DNA of 64,000 nucleotides from Drosophila miranda (lineage: Eukaryota; Arthropoda; Insecta; Diptera; Drosophilidae): contig NC_046676.1 of assembly GCF_003369915.1 (NCBI RefSeq), positions 6,014,001 through 6,078,000 on the forward strand, read 5' to 3'. Shown one piece after another: positions 12,601-23,533 of this stretch. Below the pieces are notes generated by a model. It was not told the origin of the DNA. It ran no database searches and saw only the letters and a list, made by a program, of their open reading frames with translations. Within the stretch, counting starts at the first letter, position 1, and each line of letters opens with the position of its first letter. The position numbers were made by a program, and so were the translations under genes.

Positions 12601-12745
12601 TCGCCTTTCTCACCCGCACCGACAGTGCTCGCATACCATCCACTCGTAGTTCAGAAAATATTCTATTTCTGGTTTCTAAATAATTTCTTAAGCACTCTTC
12701 ATATGATAAGTTCCTTAACCTAGCATGCAATTTACGTCTATCTAA
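9604..12745 (-). pseudogene. pol: pol: protease, reverse transcriptase, RNase H, integrase; broken by an internal deletion
   Basis: The first open part (12745-11333) overlaps the end of gag in the -1 frame. It holds a protease with DSGATHS and a reverse transcriptase with LDARKLNK, SSVDLKFAFWQI, MPFGLCNA and the catalytic YLDD. Near 11387 the frame jumps from KYLGF straight to TDALKKSGNGKF in another frame. The usual stretch of some 70-80 residues (thumb/connection) is missing and the frame is lost. The second part (11331-9604) has RNase H (IQCDASHYGVGA, TDHASLKWLM, ADTLSR) and an integrase with an HHCC zinc domain (HGGIAKTL, CTVCKES), DDE residues (YIDFLG, HSDNGAQF, SNAAERVN) and a C-terminal domain. 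No single polyprotein can be made. Confidence 0.88.
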
Positions 12746-14077
12746 TTCATTTTTATTTTCTTATACTTTCTCTGCGCAGGCCCCTTCTGTGAGCGTGATT
12801 CGCCTGCTTGGATCGCACCCCTCTTCACGTTTCCCGCGCAACTCGGACAGGTTGGACAATATGCATCGGGCTTTCCACACCGGTAGCAGAAAATTCGCCT
12901 CTCCGATGCCATACAGTCCCTAAAGCCATGATCGGTCTGCCCGCAGTTCCAGCAAATCAACTTCTGTGGAACACGCTGTGTCACTTGCGCTTCCTCAATG
13001 ACCTCTGCCTCTTCATCGCCAATCGACCCATCCTGCGCGACCTCGCTGACGTTCGCATTCGGCCCGCGACCATAGTTTGTGGCTTTGGGTGCTCCTCGCC
13101 ACGAAGATCGAGCCTTCCTCTTCAGATGTGCCTCTATTTCCACGCACTCATCCCGCAGTTGGTCTAAGGAATAAACCCGTAAGCCGTAGACGAAACTCGC
13201 TATCTCATCTGTGAGTGCCTTTTTGACGATTTTTACCATCTCCTTTTCAGGTGGTGGCATCTCCAACCTCGACGCGAGCTTTCTCATGACATGGAAAAAG
13301 TCTTCCACACTCTCGTTTGACCGCTGCATTCTTTCTCGCAGTTCTCTCATGCGGTCGAACTCGAACGCCGTGCCTCGGAAACGAGCAATTAAGTCGCCCC
13401 TTAGTTCGTGCCAAACACCACCGCCATGATCACGGATGTACTGCCAGTACCATTCCCGCGCGTTTCCTGTAACCAGGTGATGAAATCCCTTTAGAACTTC
13501 ATCCCACGGACAGCGGCATTGGGCTTGTAGGAATTCAATTCGGAACACAAAATCCTCGACTGTCATTTTGTTGCTGTCTCCGTCGAACGTCACGTCCCAT
13601 TTTTCGACTCGGCCCCACCGTGGCCAAGGTCTATAACCCGGGGGATTGGATGCGGATCTTCTCGAGGAATCCCACCAGCTCTCCTACCCTCGCCACGACC
13701 CTGACCCGAGTGTCTGAGTGCTATCGGGCTTGGAGTACCTCGTTGAGTTGGTGCATCATCTCGATAAACCCCTTACGCAACTCCTCCTGCAACACCCGAC
13801 TAATCGAGTCAGTGTTCGCTGCCCTGTGAGTCGCATGAGCCTGAGCCAACGATACGTTGACTGCTGATGCCAGTTCGGAAGCAAGCGTGGGTGTAGGATC
13901 GGACATTGGCCATTCTTCTGACCTGGCCTGGACCGGTGTTCTTGGCAACCCACCCACAGCTCCAAGCTCCTCCCGATCTTGATCAAACATCGCCCCTGAC
14001 ACTTCTCCTATCTGGTCCACTGTTTTGTTTACGCGTGATCGCGTATGATACTGTCGACTACCCCCTTCTTGTGGCAT
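12742..14077 (-). pseudogene. gag: gag with frameshifting internal deletion
   Basis: The ATG at 14077-14075 matches copy A. The frame breaks near 13733, where bases equivalent to copy A 2155-2401 (about 247) are missing, a length not divisible by three. The second half resumes near 13615 in another frame. It ends with a nucleocapsid that has CWNCGQTDHGFRDC and a second Cys-rich knuckle, then stops at 12742. Copy A lacks that end but keeps the deleted middle, so the two copies are damaged in different places. Confidence 0.87.
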
Positions 14078-15258
14078 CTGCACCGAGCAACACCAATATT
14101 ACAAAAAAAAAAAGGGAAACTCCTAAACTAAGATAATATATATAAATAAAGAAATAAATACCCAAAGAAATAACTAGTAAGAATAAATAACACCACGCTT
14201 CGGACCAATAAATACTCCGATAAATAAATAAATAAATACCGATATAAATATTGCGCCAACCAGCGCCGTTAACGAGATATATGCAATTAAATATTTGAAT
14301 AAATAAATAATAACATACATGTATATTCGATCGACACCTAAGACACTCAAACTTCAAACACATTCAACACAACACAAAACCTAACAACAAAAATTCCTAA
14401 CAGTTCTTCTTCTTCTTACAAGATTCATTAAGAGGGGGACACGTGACTAGCCGGGACCAGCAACCGCTCCAGTTTCTGCGCTCCACTTGACAGTCGCCCT
14501 ACGGATATCCTACAATTACGAACACCACCTTTGTGTGGCCTGTCATCTACTCTAGTCATCGCTCTAAGCGATGGCCGATAAACGAGAAGCCTCACGGTGC
14601 ATGAGCTCACTTTGCTTGTGATTTGTTCCTGTCATCCATCATACCGATCTGCCATGACAACAGATGCATCGCGGGTTGTCTTTACGACTCCCGGGCCACC
14701 TACTCCTCACCACCTCTCGGCAGACAGACAACAGGTTCAAAAACACGAAAGCGGCTTTGTTTTAAACAAACAGGTGCGAAACTACAATGAACATTTACCT
14801 ACATGACTTACTCTAACTTATTCCAATATCACATTCCATCACAGATTTATTCGATATCACAGTCCACCAGGCAATGTGTCCGTCGCAAACTCCCTGTCCA
14901 TTTTTTTGTTGAACGGCAGTGACTTACGTTCACTTGCGACATCGAATAGCGACAAAATGTTCAACTGTAATTCGTAAGTCCCAATCACATATTTTATATA
15001 TCCGTTAACTGCCTCCGTCTATCCATCCCTAGCATCAATCACCCCGCGCCATTAAGGACCAGCTTTACGCTCACCTTAAGCCTGCAGCAGCGACTTCTGC
15101 CGGGACAGCTAAACTGCACTTCGCGAGCTGTCGTCTTCTCCACTAAATTTATTATATTTTTTCATTCCCCTCATCTGGCTTTACCAGCCCGAGTGACATT
15201 TCTTGTAATACCACCCGAACCTGCGTCTGTCCAGATGCATGCGAATTCGAAAATAAAT
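14078..15258 (-). other. Untranslated leader of copy B
   Basis: This is the counterpart of 637-1807. It is AT-rich near gag (14100-14400) and otherwise featureless, with no supported gene. Confidence 0.75.
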
Positions 15259-15268
15259 TTGGGCGCCA
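15259..15268 (-). other. Primer binding site, tRNA-Lys-like, copy B
   Basis: The reverse complement reads TGGCGCCCAA, two bases from the 5' LTR end at 15271, identical to copy A. Confidence 0.65.
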
Positions 15269-15270
15269 TT

Positions 15271-16903
15271 TGTTACACTTGGCTTGTTTCCCAGAGGGCA
15301 ATGCCGGCTAGCTGTCGACCCCAGGGCTGGGTAGTTCCCCTTGCCCGCCAAATGTAGACAAAAAAGGAGACATACTACTTCTCGGGACATCAAAACTAAC
15401 AACAACCTAACAACAACAAAGAAAATCATAAACAGACGGCTATCAAGTGGGTGAAGCTTGGGTGTTATCACTTCGCGCGCCCGCCCTACCTGTGACCAAA
15501 CACAACGTTCATTTTGGCCACCCTCTGCTGGAACGGTAACGGCTGGCCTAGTCCATGGCTTACGCCACGCGTCCTCCCTCTATTTTAAATTTAATGCATC
15601 ATGCTTCAATATATATCCAAGCTTTAATAATCGTAAATTGACAATTTCATCTTTCTCATTAATAAATAGCTATACTCAAAATTATCACTAACCACTAAGA
15701 AACACCAAAACGTTCGACACAAAGGCAAACAAGGAAATAACTGCTGAAATTTCGTTCAACCAACAGGGATACCCTCACCCATACGTAATGGAATATGTGT
15801 AGATGAGTGGATTCAGTTTTACGGGAGTTAATTTAACTCGGGCCCCTACGGAGACTTAACCTACCAAGAGCTCTTGTTAAGGGTCCCCGGGACATAATCA
15901 ATAAACAATATTTTTCCACAAATCGCTCGACCAAATACGGTGGACTGATGGGACCCCCGCGTCACCCACTAAGGGTTAATCTTCTGGCACTGAACAGCTG
16001 ATCGCAGATTTAGGTTCGTGAAAGGTGTTGGTGTTTTTACATATTTTTTTTCAATGGCCAAGATTTTACGTTAAACGGTTTAAGCTAATACTAATTACTA
16101 AATAAAGGACAACACACGGAACAAAATAACATTTAATTTGGAACGGTGTTTGGAGTGCGGATTATGTTTTATTCTTTAAGTTCAAACGACGCGGGCGATC
16201 GCTGGCCGTGGCCGGTCAGCCCTAAATTTATATAGGTCCGTGTATACGTGTGCGCGTGTGTGTGTGTGTGAATAGGGTTTCGGGGTTTTTACTTGGTGAA
16301 TGAGACCAAACGTGTGGCACGCACTGGAAGGCGATGCAACGATCGTGCGGTGTGGCTAGAATCGCCCTGGCAGCTAAATCGTCCTCTTTCACCCTCCCCC
16401 TTCACACGTCCCGCGCTACTTGGCTCACACACGCGCAACTGGAACGAACTCACTCAGGTTCCGTTGGGCAGTCTTCTTCTCTGCAGTCGACTTTCTCGAA
16501 CTCCAGTGTCCCTCTCCAGGAAACGTTCTGGCCCGGTTCTGGTGGCTATATTCCTTGCCGGCTGTTAGTAAAATTTTCTGCATTACAACCTATTTTATCG
16601 CCCGCCTTTTCTGTACTCACTTCAAACTTTCTGTTTTAAGCACAAAATTTCAAATTTCGACGTTACTCCGTCCACGCTCCACGATTTCCATAATCCAATC
16701 CACGTTTTCTAATATTTTCACTCCTATTTATCCCTTTTTCCCTTACTAATACATATAACTAATCCTATTCTCTTCCTTATATCCCCAGTAACGGCTCCAG
16801 CTCCCCCCGATGTCCCAATACACCATCGAGCCTCCCTGGACTTCCGCTAGATGGCGCGTCGCCCTCAGCCCTGGCCACCTATCGTTCAGGTGGGACTGGA
16901 ACA
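15271..16903 (-). repeat. 5' LTR of copy B
   Basis: The LTR is 1633 bp, paired with 7829-9463. The TATA-like box lies at 16226-16234 and the AATAAA at 16168-16173 (minus strand), the same spacing as in copy A. Confidence 0.93.
16168..16234 (-). promoter_or_regulatory. LTR core promoter and poly(A) signal of copy B
   Basis: On the minus strand TATATAAAT is followed about 55 bases later by AATAAA. In an LTR this arrangement places the start of R between them. Activity is inferred, not seen. Confidence 0.5.
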
Positions 16904-17005
16904 TCATTAGCTGGAAACAGGCTTTCCGGTCCCGCAAAATCTGGGCCACTCGCTGCTCGTTCTTGCTGAAAGCGTTGGCCAGCTCAACCTTTAACTCAGC
17001 TCATT
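16904..17005 (-). pseudogene. Short coding-like fragment cut by the retroelement
   Basis: The minus strand reads ELANAFSKNEQRVAQILRDR followed by KACFQLM with fly-like codon use, then meets the LTR at 16903. Across the element, at 7828, the reading does not continue as convincing protein. A stop or intron-like sequence lies upstream, near 17006. It may be a relic exon of a - strand gene. The family was not recognised. Confidence 0.35.
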
Positions 17006-17204
17006 AGTTTCCTCCGAGTGGGTATGCAGGTAGGCGAGCTGTTTGGTCCGACGTACACGGATCCCGATGCCTCTTGAAACGAGAATGCATGAAATATATT
17101 TTCATTTCAGTATGCAGAGATTTTGAATCATTTTTAGCTATGCTTACTGCTTACTTATTTAATTTCTTCGATGGAGCCATTAAAGCTGAGCTCGAGTCTT
17201 TGGC

Positions 17205-17980
17205 TCGGTGCGCGAGAATATCCGAGGCAGGGCCAAGCGCCGCCCTGCAATAAAAATATCGAACGAATCGTTCGCACCATCGACACAGTTCCCAGCTATC
17301 GTAGAGCAGGGCGGCCGATGCATAGCTGTGGGAAGGTGGAGTAGGATATTGTTAGGTTACACTGTGACACTGAAAGTCTTCTGTCGACCTCATCGTGGCC
17401 ATTGTCACAGTTGGTTGTACCATCGCAGACCAGAGCCTTGTCGCTGCCCTCGCCTGACTGTCCGCTGAACTGATACGCCGGCAGTCCTTTCGTCACAGCG
17501 CCAGGAGGCGGATATACAGTCGTTGTTCATGTCACTATTCCCGCCACTTAAAATTATCTGGCCTACAGGCCGGATGCACGCCGTTCCACTCCGGTCTTGT
17601 CGTCTTGCCGGACACCGGCAGCGGCACATTCGGGCAGTCTGTCGTAGCTGGGGGCATGCAGAGCATGTCCTTGTCGACATCTGTGTGATTGGCCCGTCTT
17701 GATCAATGTCCCCTGGTGTTCCAGTCGCTCCAGTACACGTAGTCCTAGCTGTCAACCAGTCGTCTCGTCTCCAATCGAATCTGAGCTTCCGGCCATAATT
17801 ATAGCTCGGATCCGGCGTATGGAGTCCGAGGGGAGGTGGGCGACCTCTGTCCGTCTGACCACCCCTTCCAGGATTCTCCCTTTGTACGCCAGGGGTCGAA
17901 CAGCTGTTCGGCTGCACTAGCACCGCCCCCTCGGCACCCCCCTGGACAACGTCCTTTTCCTGACATTTTGACGTCATTTT
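17205..17980 (-). pseudogene. Degenerate LDL-receptor-related (LRP-like) fragment
   Basis: The minus strand contains YWSDWNTRGH (YWSDW at 17735-17721), which resembles the YWTD propeller motif of LRPs. Further on come NDCISASWRCD and, in another frame, CDGTTNCDNGHDE (about 17432-17385), typical of LDL-receptor class A repeats. Stops and frame changes separate these pieces, so no intact product exists. It may come from duplication of an LRP-type gene, or be what remains of a resident gene. The parent cannot be named from this fragment. Confidence 0.5.
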
Positions 17981-18030
17981 TGTAATTTTTCAAATATACC
18001 AAAAAATACAAAAAAGACCGAAAAATAATC

Positions 18031-18260
18031 GAAAATATTCCTCGATTTTGATATTCCGTTGAATATTACTAGCTAAATAGAGCCCTTAGCTCTGCCCACA
18101 TACATACTTTTATCCGATCAATGAATCAATTTTCTACTTAACTGGCTTATTCTTATTACTTGCTTTTATTGGATTTCTATATACCGTTGAAAATGAAATT
18201 TAATAGATTGATGATATTGACAAAATATACCATTATGTACCGATATACGTGGCGTCTCGT
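18031..18260 (+). repeat. ISY/DINE-1-like dispersed repeat fragment
   Basis: It carries the recurring block of ATATTCCGTTGAAT, then TCTGCCCACATA, then GATCAATGAATCAA, then TTGCTTTTATTGG. The same block is found at 25681, 27850, 49930 and 51130, and reversed at 36040-38345. It is probably a non-autonomous Helitron-type element (family inference). Confidence 0.7.
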
Positions 18261-18541
18261 GATGAATAGATATAAATAAATTTAATATGCCGCTATAAAC
18301 CGCAAAAATTGGTTCTGATCGCCCTGATCGGATCGGCTTTCGTTACCGACTATCGAGGAACTATCGATCATACAATTTGTTAATGATGGTCACACAGTAA
18401 ATTCTTTTGGACAAACTCTATTGAACTAGTTCATTACTGAACTAAATTAATTTATAAATGTTATCCAGCACTGTATAATCAATAATTATTACTAAAAGAA
18501 ACAATTTGATTTGATTTAAATATTAATTGTTTAGACCAAAA
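18261..18541. other. NDUFAF3 upstream region
   Basis: AT-rich sequence with ACTATCGA motifs near 18347-18368 precedes the start codon. No gene is present, and no clear TATA box could be assigned. Confidence 0.45.
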
Positions 18542-19274
18542 ATGATTGCGCAAACCTTAAGAGCCGTTGTTCAAAGAAGCCGGAGCTTCGTCTTTCCACA
18601 CGGCTCCTGTCGTATGCTGCACAGCGGCATAGCTGTTAACTTCAGCAAGGCATACGACTACGATGGCAAAACAAAAGTCACAATATTCAATACAGAAACG
18701 GACCTAGGACTTATGATTACTGGTTATAGTCAATATGGGTTCAGACTCAACAACGACATGGTCCTAATTGGTCCAATCAGTGTTTTTCCTAGGTACGTAG
18801 AATATTCCCACCAAGGGCGGTCGAATTATGTAAACATGCACATGCAATTGGTTTCCCTATGGTTTCATTTCAGGTCAGTCCTTTCTTGGAATGTAAACAC
18901 GTTCGAGGACATCAACGAAGAAAGCCTCAGCTTGTTCCCTACTCTGGATCCGAAAATTGATGTTCTCATAATTGGCATTGGAGACCAAAGCCCGACGCCG
19001 CCGCTGTCCAAGCGGATCATAGAGTTCATGAAGAAACACAAAATAAACGTTGAGGTTCTTCGAACGGAGCAGGTGAGTTTGTATGCCAAGTGACAATACC
19101 TGAACAGTAGATAATATCCACTACTTTTTTCAGGCTTGTGCTACTTTCAACTTTCTTAATGCTGAGAACAGAATGGTGGCATGCGCCCTCATACCCCCCC
19201 TGCATATATCATATAATGAGAACGACATTTTGCAAACGAAGCTAAAGCAGAAGGAACTGTATGAGACCGATTAA
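18542..19274 (+). CDS. NDUFAF3: NADH:ubiquinone oxidoreductase complex I assembly factor 3
   Basis: Three exons, 18542-18792, 18874-19072 and 19134-19274, have consensus splice ends and join in frame to 196 residues. The start is the first in-frame ATG (MIAQTLRAVVQRS), followed by a basic, Ser-rich mitochondrial presequence and then the DUF498/AAMDC-type domain. Visible blocks are TKVTIFNTETDLGLMITGYS, NNDMVLIGPISVFPR, IDVLIIGIGDQSP and KHKINVEVLRTEQACATFN. The family acts in the mitochondrial matrix or inner membrane as an early complex I assembly chaperone. Human NDUFAF3 has a similar length, about 184. The copy appears intact. A LINE fragment begins just beyond its poly(A) signal (19340-19345). 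Confidence 0.9.
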
Positions 19275-19349
19275 ACGGACTGTTTTCGTTTTTCTTATGT
19301 AAGGGTGCTGTTTGTATAATATTTGCGACATTGTTAGGAAATAAACGAA

Positions 19350-20810
19350 GGTTAGATTAACCCGGTCGGCCCTCAGCGGGGTCACGCATAGGCCAGTATG
19401 GCCCTTAGTTATCCGGATAATGGGGGTATGAACCATCACGGGAGTGGTTTTAAAGTCATCGAGAATCGAGGTGTTTTTGGCGTAGGCCAGCAGTTCCTGT
19501 GGCGTCCTCTTAGAGGCATCTTCCAGCGATACCAGCACGGGGGCGCCCAGGTATCCCCTCCTTGCCCTTGAGAGAGCCGGACAGTTGCAGATGAGATGTT
19601 CCAGGGTTTCGATAGCATCGCATTTCCTACAACTGCCTCTTTTGGTGATGCCTAGCTTGGTTGCATGTGCCGCAGCCAGACAGTTAGTATTCCCACTAAC
19701 AATCTGCAGTCCTTTCGTGGTAGGTGCAGTAGGTAGTGGCTGAGTTTCTCATTGCGTTTTTTGCACATGATTTTCGAGGTTCTGCAGGTGGTGGTGATCT
19801 GGCCTACTTCTCTAGATCGCTTTTCAGCGTCCTAAGGGAGACAGGCACATTCTCGGCTCTCCTATTCGCCAGCCCGACGCCTTCCTTAGCTAGTACGTCC
19901 GCCTCTCGTTTCCTTCGATGCCTTGGTGACTGGGAACCCAATAGATCCGCACTGACTTTGTCGTGCTTAGGGTATCTAGTGCCTCCCTGCTCGCCAAGAC
20001 ACTTCTGGAACTAACCGCGGACGACTGCATGGATCTTATCGCCGCTTGGCTGTCGACGAATAGGTTGACCGCATCGTGTGCTCTATCAGTGAGAAGAGCG
20101 ACCTGTGCTGCTTTTCTGATGGCAAAAACCTCTGCTTGGAATATGCTGCATTGGTCCGGTAGCTTATATGACAGCCTTATCTCAGGGTCTGTACAATATA
20201 GGCCTGCTCCTACTCCTTCGTCCATCTTGGAGCCGTCCGTATATATATTGAGGTGCTCAGTTTGGTCTCTACCGATTTTCCAGTCTTCAGGTCCCAAAGA
20301 TGCGGTTGTTTTGACGTCGAGGCTTGTTTGGCGATCTTAGAGAATTCCTTGAGGTTGTTCCTTTGGAGAGAAAGATCTCGGTTCCACCAGAGTGGCTTGG
20401 ACCTCTTCTTTGGTCTTGAGGGGTTAAGTGGTAGGCATCCAGTAACTCCTTGAATAGCGTCTCTAGGGACTTCTCTATATCCTTATCAGTTTTCACTGAG
20501 CCCGGTTTCGAAGTATGTGCCTTTTTAAACTTTACCCAGTTTGTATTCCGGGGTATCTATAGACTGTTATCTTCGAAGTGTGTTTGAATGTATGTACTTA
20601 TGGTCCAAAAAGGATGGTCTTTCGAGGACTCTCCAGCCAGGTACCAAAGTACTCTTTCCCGTGACGAGAGTTAGGTCTAGCACGTTTGACGAGGTGGGAC
20701 CTACAAATGTGTGTTCCTGCCCCACGTCTGCTAGTGGATAATATAAAGTCTAGGAGTGACTCACCTCTATCATTGATGTCGGGGCTTCCCCACTTATTGT
20801 GATGGGCTCA
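19350..20810 (-). mobile_element. Broken non-LTR retrotransposon with RNase H (I/LOA-like)
   Basis: On the minus strand, 20297-19890 encodes an RNase H: YTDGSKMDEGVGAGLY, FQAEVFAIRKA, NLFVDSQAAIRSM and YWVPSHQGIEGNE. At that last block a one-base change throws the frame, and the downstream sequence resumes in another frame. Near 20730-20580 a piece reading TFVGPTSSNVLDLTLVTGKS looks like an endonuclease tail. The reverse transcriptase that should lie between them is missing, so the copy has a large internal deletion. RNase H in a LINE points to the I or LOA (Bilbo/TRIM) groups. The 3' end abuts the NDUFAF3 3' UTR. Confidence 0.75.
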
Positions 20811-21480
20811 ACCACGAAGAGATGAGACCGCGAAAACGCACGACACGCGCCAACGGCAAATCCGCCAAGTCGGCAAAGCGCGAGGATGACCCAGTCGACC
20901 CACGATCACCAAGTGAGCGAAATGCCATCCCTGCGTATTGATAAGCGCCGGCTGGAACCAGATAGGAGCTTACGAAGAAACCCGGCCCCGAGTACAGACG
21001 TTGTACCAATCTTAGAACTTAAGAAAGTGCTAAAAGTATTTATAATAAAGTGTCCAATTATCTAAATAATATCAACTGCGTAAGTCATTCCATAGAGCCG
21101 AGGCACCGACGCTACCCCACCTCACGTCCACATACATACACCATTCGATATACATACACTACTAGCAACTCTCGCCCTAGCCCCGATCCATCCTCTCTAC
21201 GAGAGGCCAACCCTGCCGTCTCCCTCAAAGTTCCATCCATTTCTACAAATTTCTTGTGGATTGACCCCTGGACGTGACTAAGCTTACCTCGGCCTGAAAT
21301 AGGTCCATCACAACATCTCCTCCACCTTGTTAGCGAATAAACCGTTGCTCAGCCCATTCTATCGTGGATTTCTCCCCTTGGGAGATGCAGTGTCCATGGA
21401 GGGTTCAGCTAGAGGATTTTCGCCAGCCGGAATTAAACGAACATGTAATTTCAAATTTCTTTACTCGTAGACATAGTTTT
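20811..21480. other. Unassigned repeat-like sequence downstream of Mtpbeta
   Basis: It lies between the LINE fragment and the Mtpbeta 3' end. It is moderately GC-rich, with ATACATACAC-type runs at 21135-21170 and no intact reading frame. It may be untranslated retroelement sequence, but no ends were found. Confidence 0.35.
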
Positions 21481-21549
21481 AAGTGTATAAAAGCTAAGGC
21501 ATCAAACTGCAGTCAAACTGCACTTTCCTTTGTTGATTTGATTTCGATT

Positions 21550-23367
21550 TCAGTCGGCTGTTGCGCCAGGATAGCGCTCGATAAGCATGGCAACGCCCTG
21601 GCCGCCGGCTGCACAAGCTGCGACCACACCAAGCTTGCCATCTTCGCGAACCAACCGGTTCGCAGTGTGCATGCACAGACGGACACCAGTTGCGGCAAAT
21701 GGATGTCCGATGGACAGGGATCCGCCCCAGTTATTCCATTTGGACAGATCTGGTGAGCCCAACTTTTCGCTCAGGCCCAGATATGTTTTGCAGAACCAAT
21801 CCGAGTCCAAGGCCTTCAGATTGGCCACAATTTGACCGGCAAAAGCTTCATGGATCTCCCATGAGTCAATGTCTTTCAAAGTGAGACCGGCTTTCTTCAA
21901 AAGTTTCGGAATTCCGTAGGCGGGTCCCAGTAAAAGTTGGTCGACGGGATCTTGCGACACGTACAGGAAATCGCGCAGGTAGGCCTTCGGCTTAAGGCCA
22001 AGCTGTTTCGCTTTCTCCTCAGTCATGATCAAACAAGCAGAGGCACCATCGGTCAAAAATGAGGCATTAGCGGCTGTAACCGTGCCATAGGGTTTCACAA
22101 AAGCCGGCCTCAACTTCGCCAAGCTTTCGGGGGTTGACACACGAATGCCGTTGTCCTTGTCCACCACCTGATCAACGCCTTGCACCTTGAATGGAACCAG
22201 ATCCGTGAAGTAGCCCTTCTCCTGTGCTTCCTTTGCCAACGTGTGCGATCTCAGGGCGTACTCATCCTGTTCGCCGCGGGAAACATTAAATGCGGATGCC
22301 AGACGATCCGCCGAGTGTCCCATTGTCTCGCCAGACGAAAACTCGGCCACAGCTGGCAATTCGGGGGCCAAGAAGCCAGGTCTGAATGTCGACAGCAACG
22401 CCAGACGCTGCCCAAGAGTTTTTGCCTTATTCGCCTTTAGCATAAGACCGCGCATCTTGCGAGAATGACGAATGGGAACGTCTGACATAAACTCAACGCC
22501 ACCAGCCACAATAACATCGTATGTGTTGGTTGCAATCAAGCCCATGCCGGTTGTTATTGCCTGCACAGAGCGGGATGTCAAGAGTTACTATGCAATTAAA
22601 GGAATGACTTTGATGGGATTACCGCATTGGAGCTGATGCAAGCCATTGTGACCGTGTGGGCGGGTGTTTTATTGCTGAACCCAGCTGCGAGTGCTGCCTC
22701 GCGTGCGATATTGGAAGTCTTCACTTCTTGGATGACGCTGCCATAGACTATATAGTCGATGAGCTCTTTGTCAAGTCGATTCTTTTGCAACAGCGATCTG
22801 TACAGGTATATTAGAGTCAAATACATGTCAAAAAGTAAACCAAAAATATACCAAAGACTTACAGAAGAGAGTGTCGGGCCAATTCGTGCGGCATAAGTTT
22901 CGAGTAGGAGGTTCCGGAAGTCAAAAACGGTGTACGGACACCATCAACAAGCACAACATTTTGACTGTTCCTCTGCTTGGGTTGGGGTGACGCCACCGCG
23001 GCGGACAGGGCTCTGCATTGAACTATATTAATTTGCACAAACAAAAAATTATTTCCATTATAAGGCTATTATTATGTATTGCATAGGCAACCAAACTATA
23101 ACATTGCAAAATAAAGTCTATCTATGATAAGCTTCAGACGTCATAGTAGCTTTCCAAAAGGGTGACGGGGACACCTACATCCGTTGAGATCTTGGACTTT
23201 GGCCCTTTAAGATTTGTCCGTTGCCGGAGAGCCAAAGTCCAGTGCTGTGCCTCTGCTTGTCTTATGCAAATAACATGCTATTCTTTTCAACACATACCTT
23301 TTCTGGATATGTTCAAGATGTTAAGGCCATTGCTTTTGCGGCCCAAAATGCACATATTTAAACTCAT
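21550..23367 (-). CDS. Mtpbeta: Mitochondrial trifunctional protein beta subunit (3-ketoacyl-CoA thiolase)
   Basis: Four exons on the minus strand are 23367-23298, 23022-22863, 22797-22623 and 22560-21550. All have GT-AG ends and consistent phases, giving 471 residues. The start exon is chosen because [11 protein letters not shown], rich in Lys/Arg and free of acids, joins in phase to [11 protein letters not shown], a typical mitochondrial presequence. The second ATG at 23355 is also possible. The thiolase motifs are complete: VDGVRTPF, the nucleophile Cys in [11 protein letters not shown] (the 62-base intron 22561-22622 falls just after it), [15 protein letters not shown] with the active His, GHPFAATG, and CAAGGQG with the second catalytic Cys. 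The enzyme cleaves 3-ketoacyl-CoA in long-chain fatty acid beta-oxidation. No break was seen. Confidence 0.92.
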
Positions 23368-23533
23368 TTTACTTTTTGCTTTCAAAGTGCAGCTGTTGTG
23401 TATTATATTATATTTTTACTTAATTGCAATATATTGGCAAATGCAACCGTGCACTTGTATGTCGATATGAGGTTCTATCGGATTCCGATTCCTTCCGACA
23501 ATTAAGGCGCGACGCGAGGAAAAAATTTGAAAA

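Larger units (their letters stand above)
7829..16903 (-). mobile_element. Ty3/Gypsy LTR retrotransposon, copy B, long but defective
   Basis: The element is 9075 bp with LTRs at 7829-9463 and 15271-16903. They differ at roughly a dozen sites, so the insertion is young. TCAT flanks both ends (7825-7828 and 16904-16907), a 4-bp target duplication. Read on the minus strand the order is LTR, primer site, leader, gag, pol (protease, reverse transcriptase, RNase H, integrase), LTR. There is no env frame between integrase and the 3' LTR. Gag carries a ~247-base frameshifting deletion and pol lacks the segment joining reverse transcriptase to RNase H, so the copy is not autonomous. Protein type and primer site fit the Osvaldo/Ulysses group (inference). 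Confidence 0.93.

Noticed and set aside
22561-22622. Apparent frameshift in Mtpbeta beside the catalytic Cys
   Set aside because: The interruption is a 62-base intron with GT and AG ends, and phases match on both sides, so the gene is intact.
22863-23044. Mtpbeta start on a non-ATG codon at 23044
   Set aside because: The frame lacks an ATG there, but an upstream exon at 23298-23367 supplies one in phase with a good presequence.
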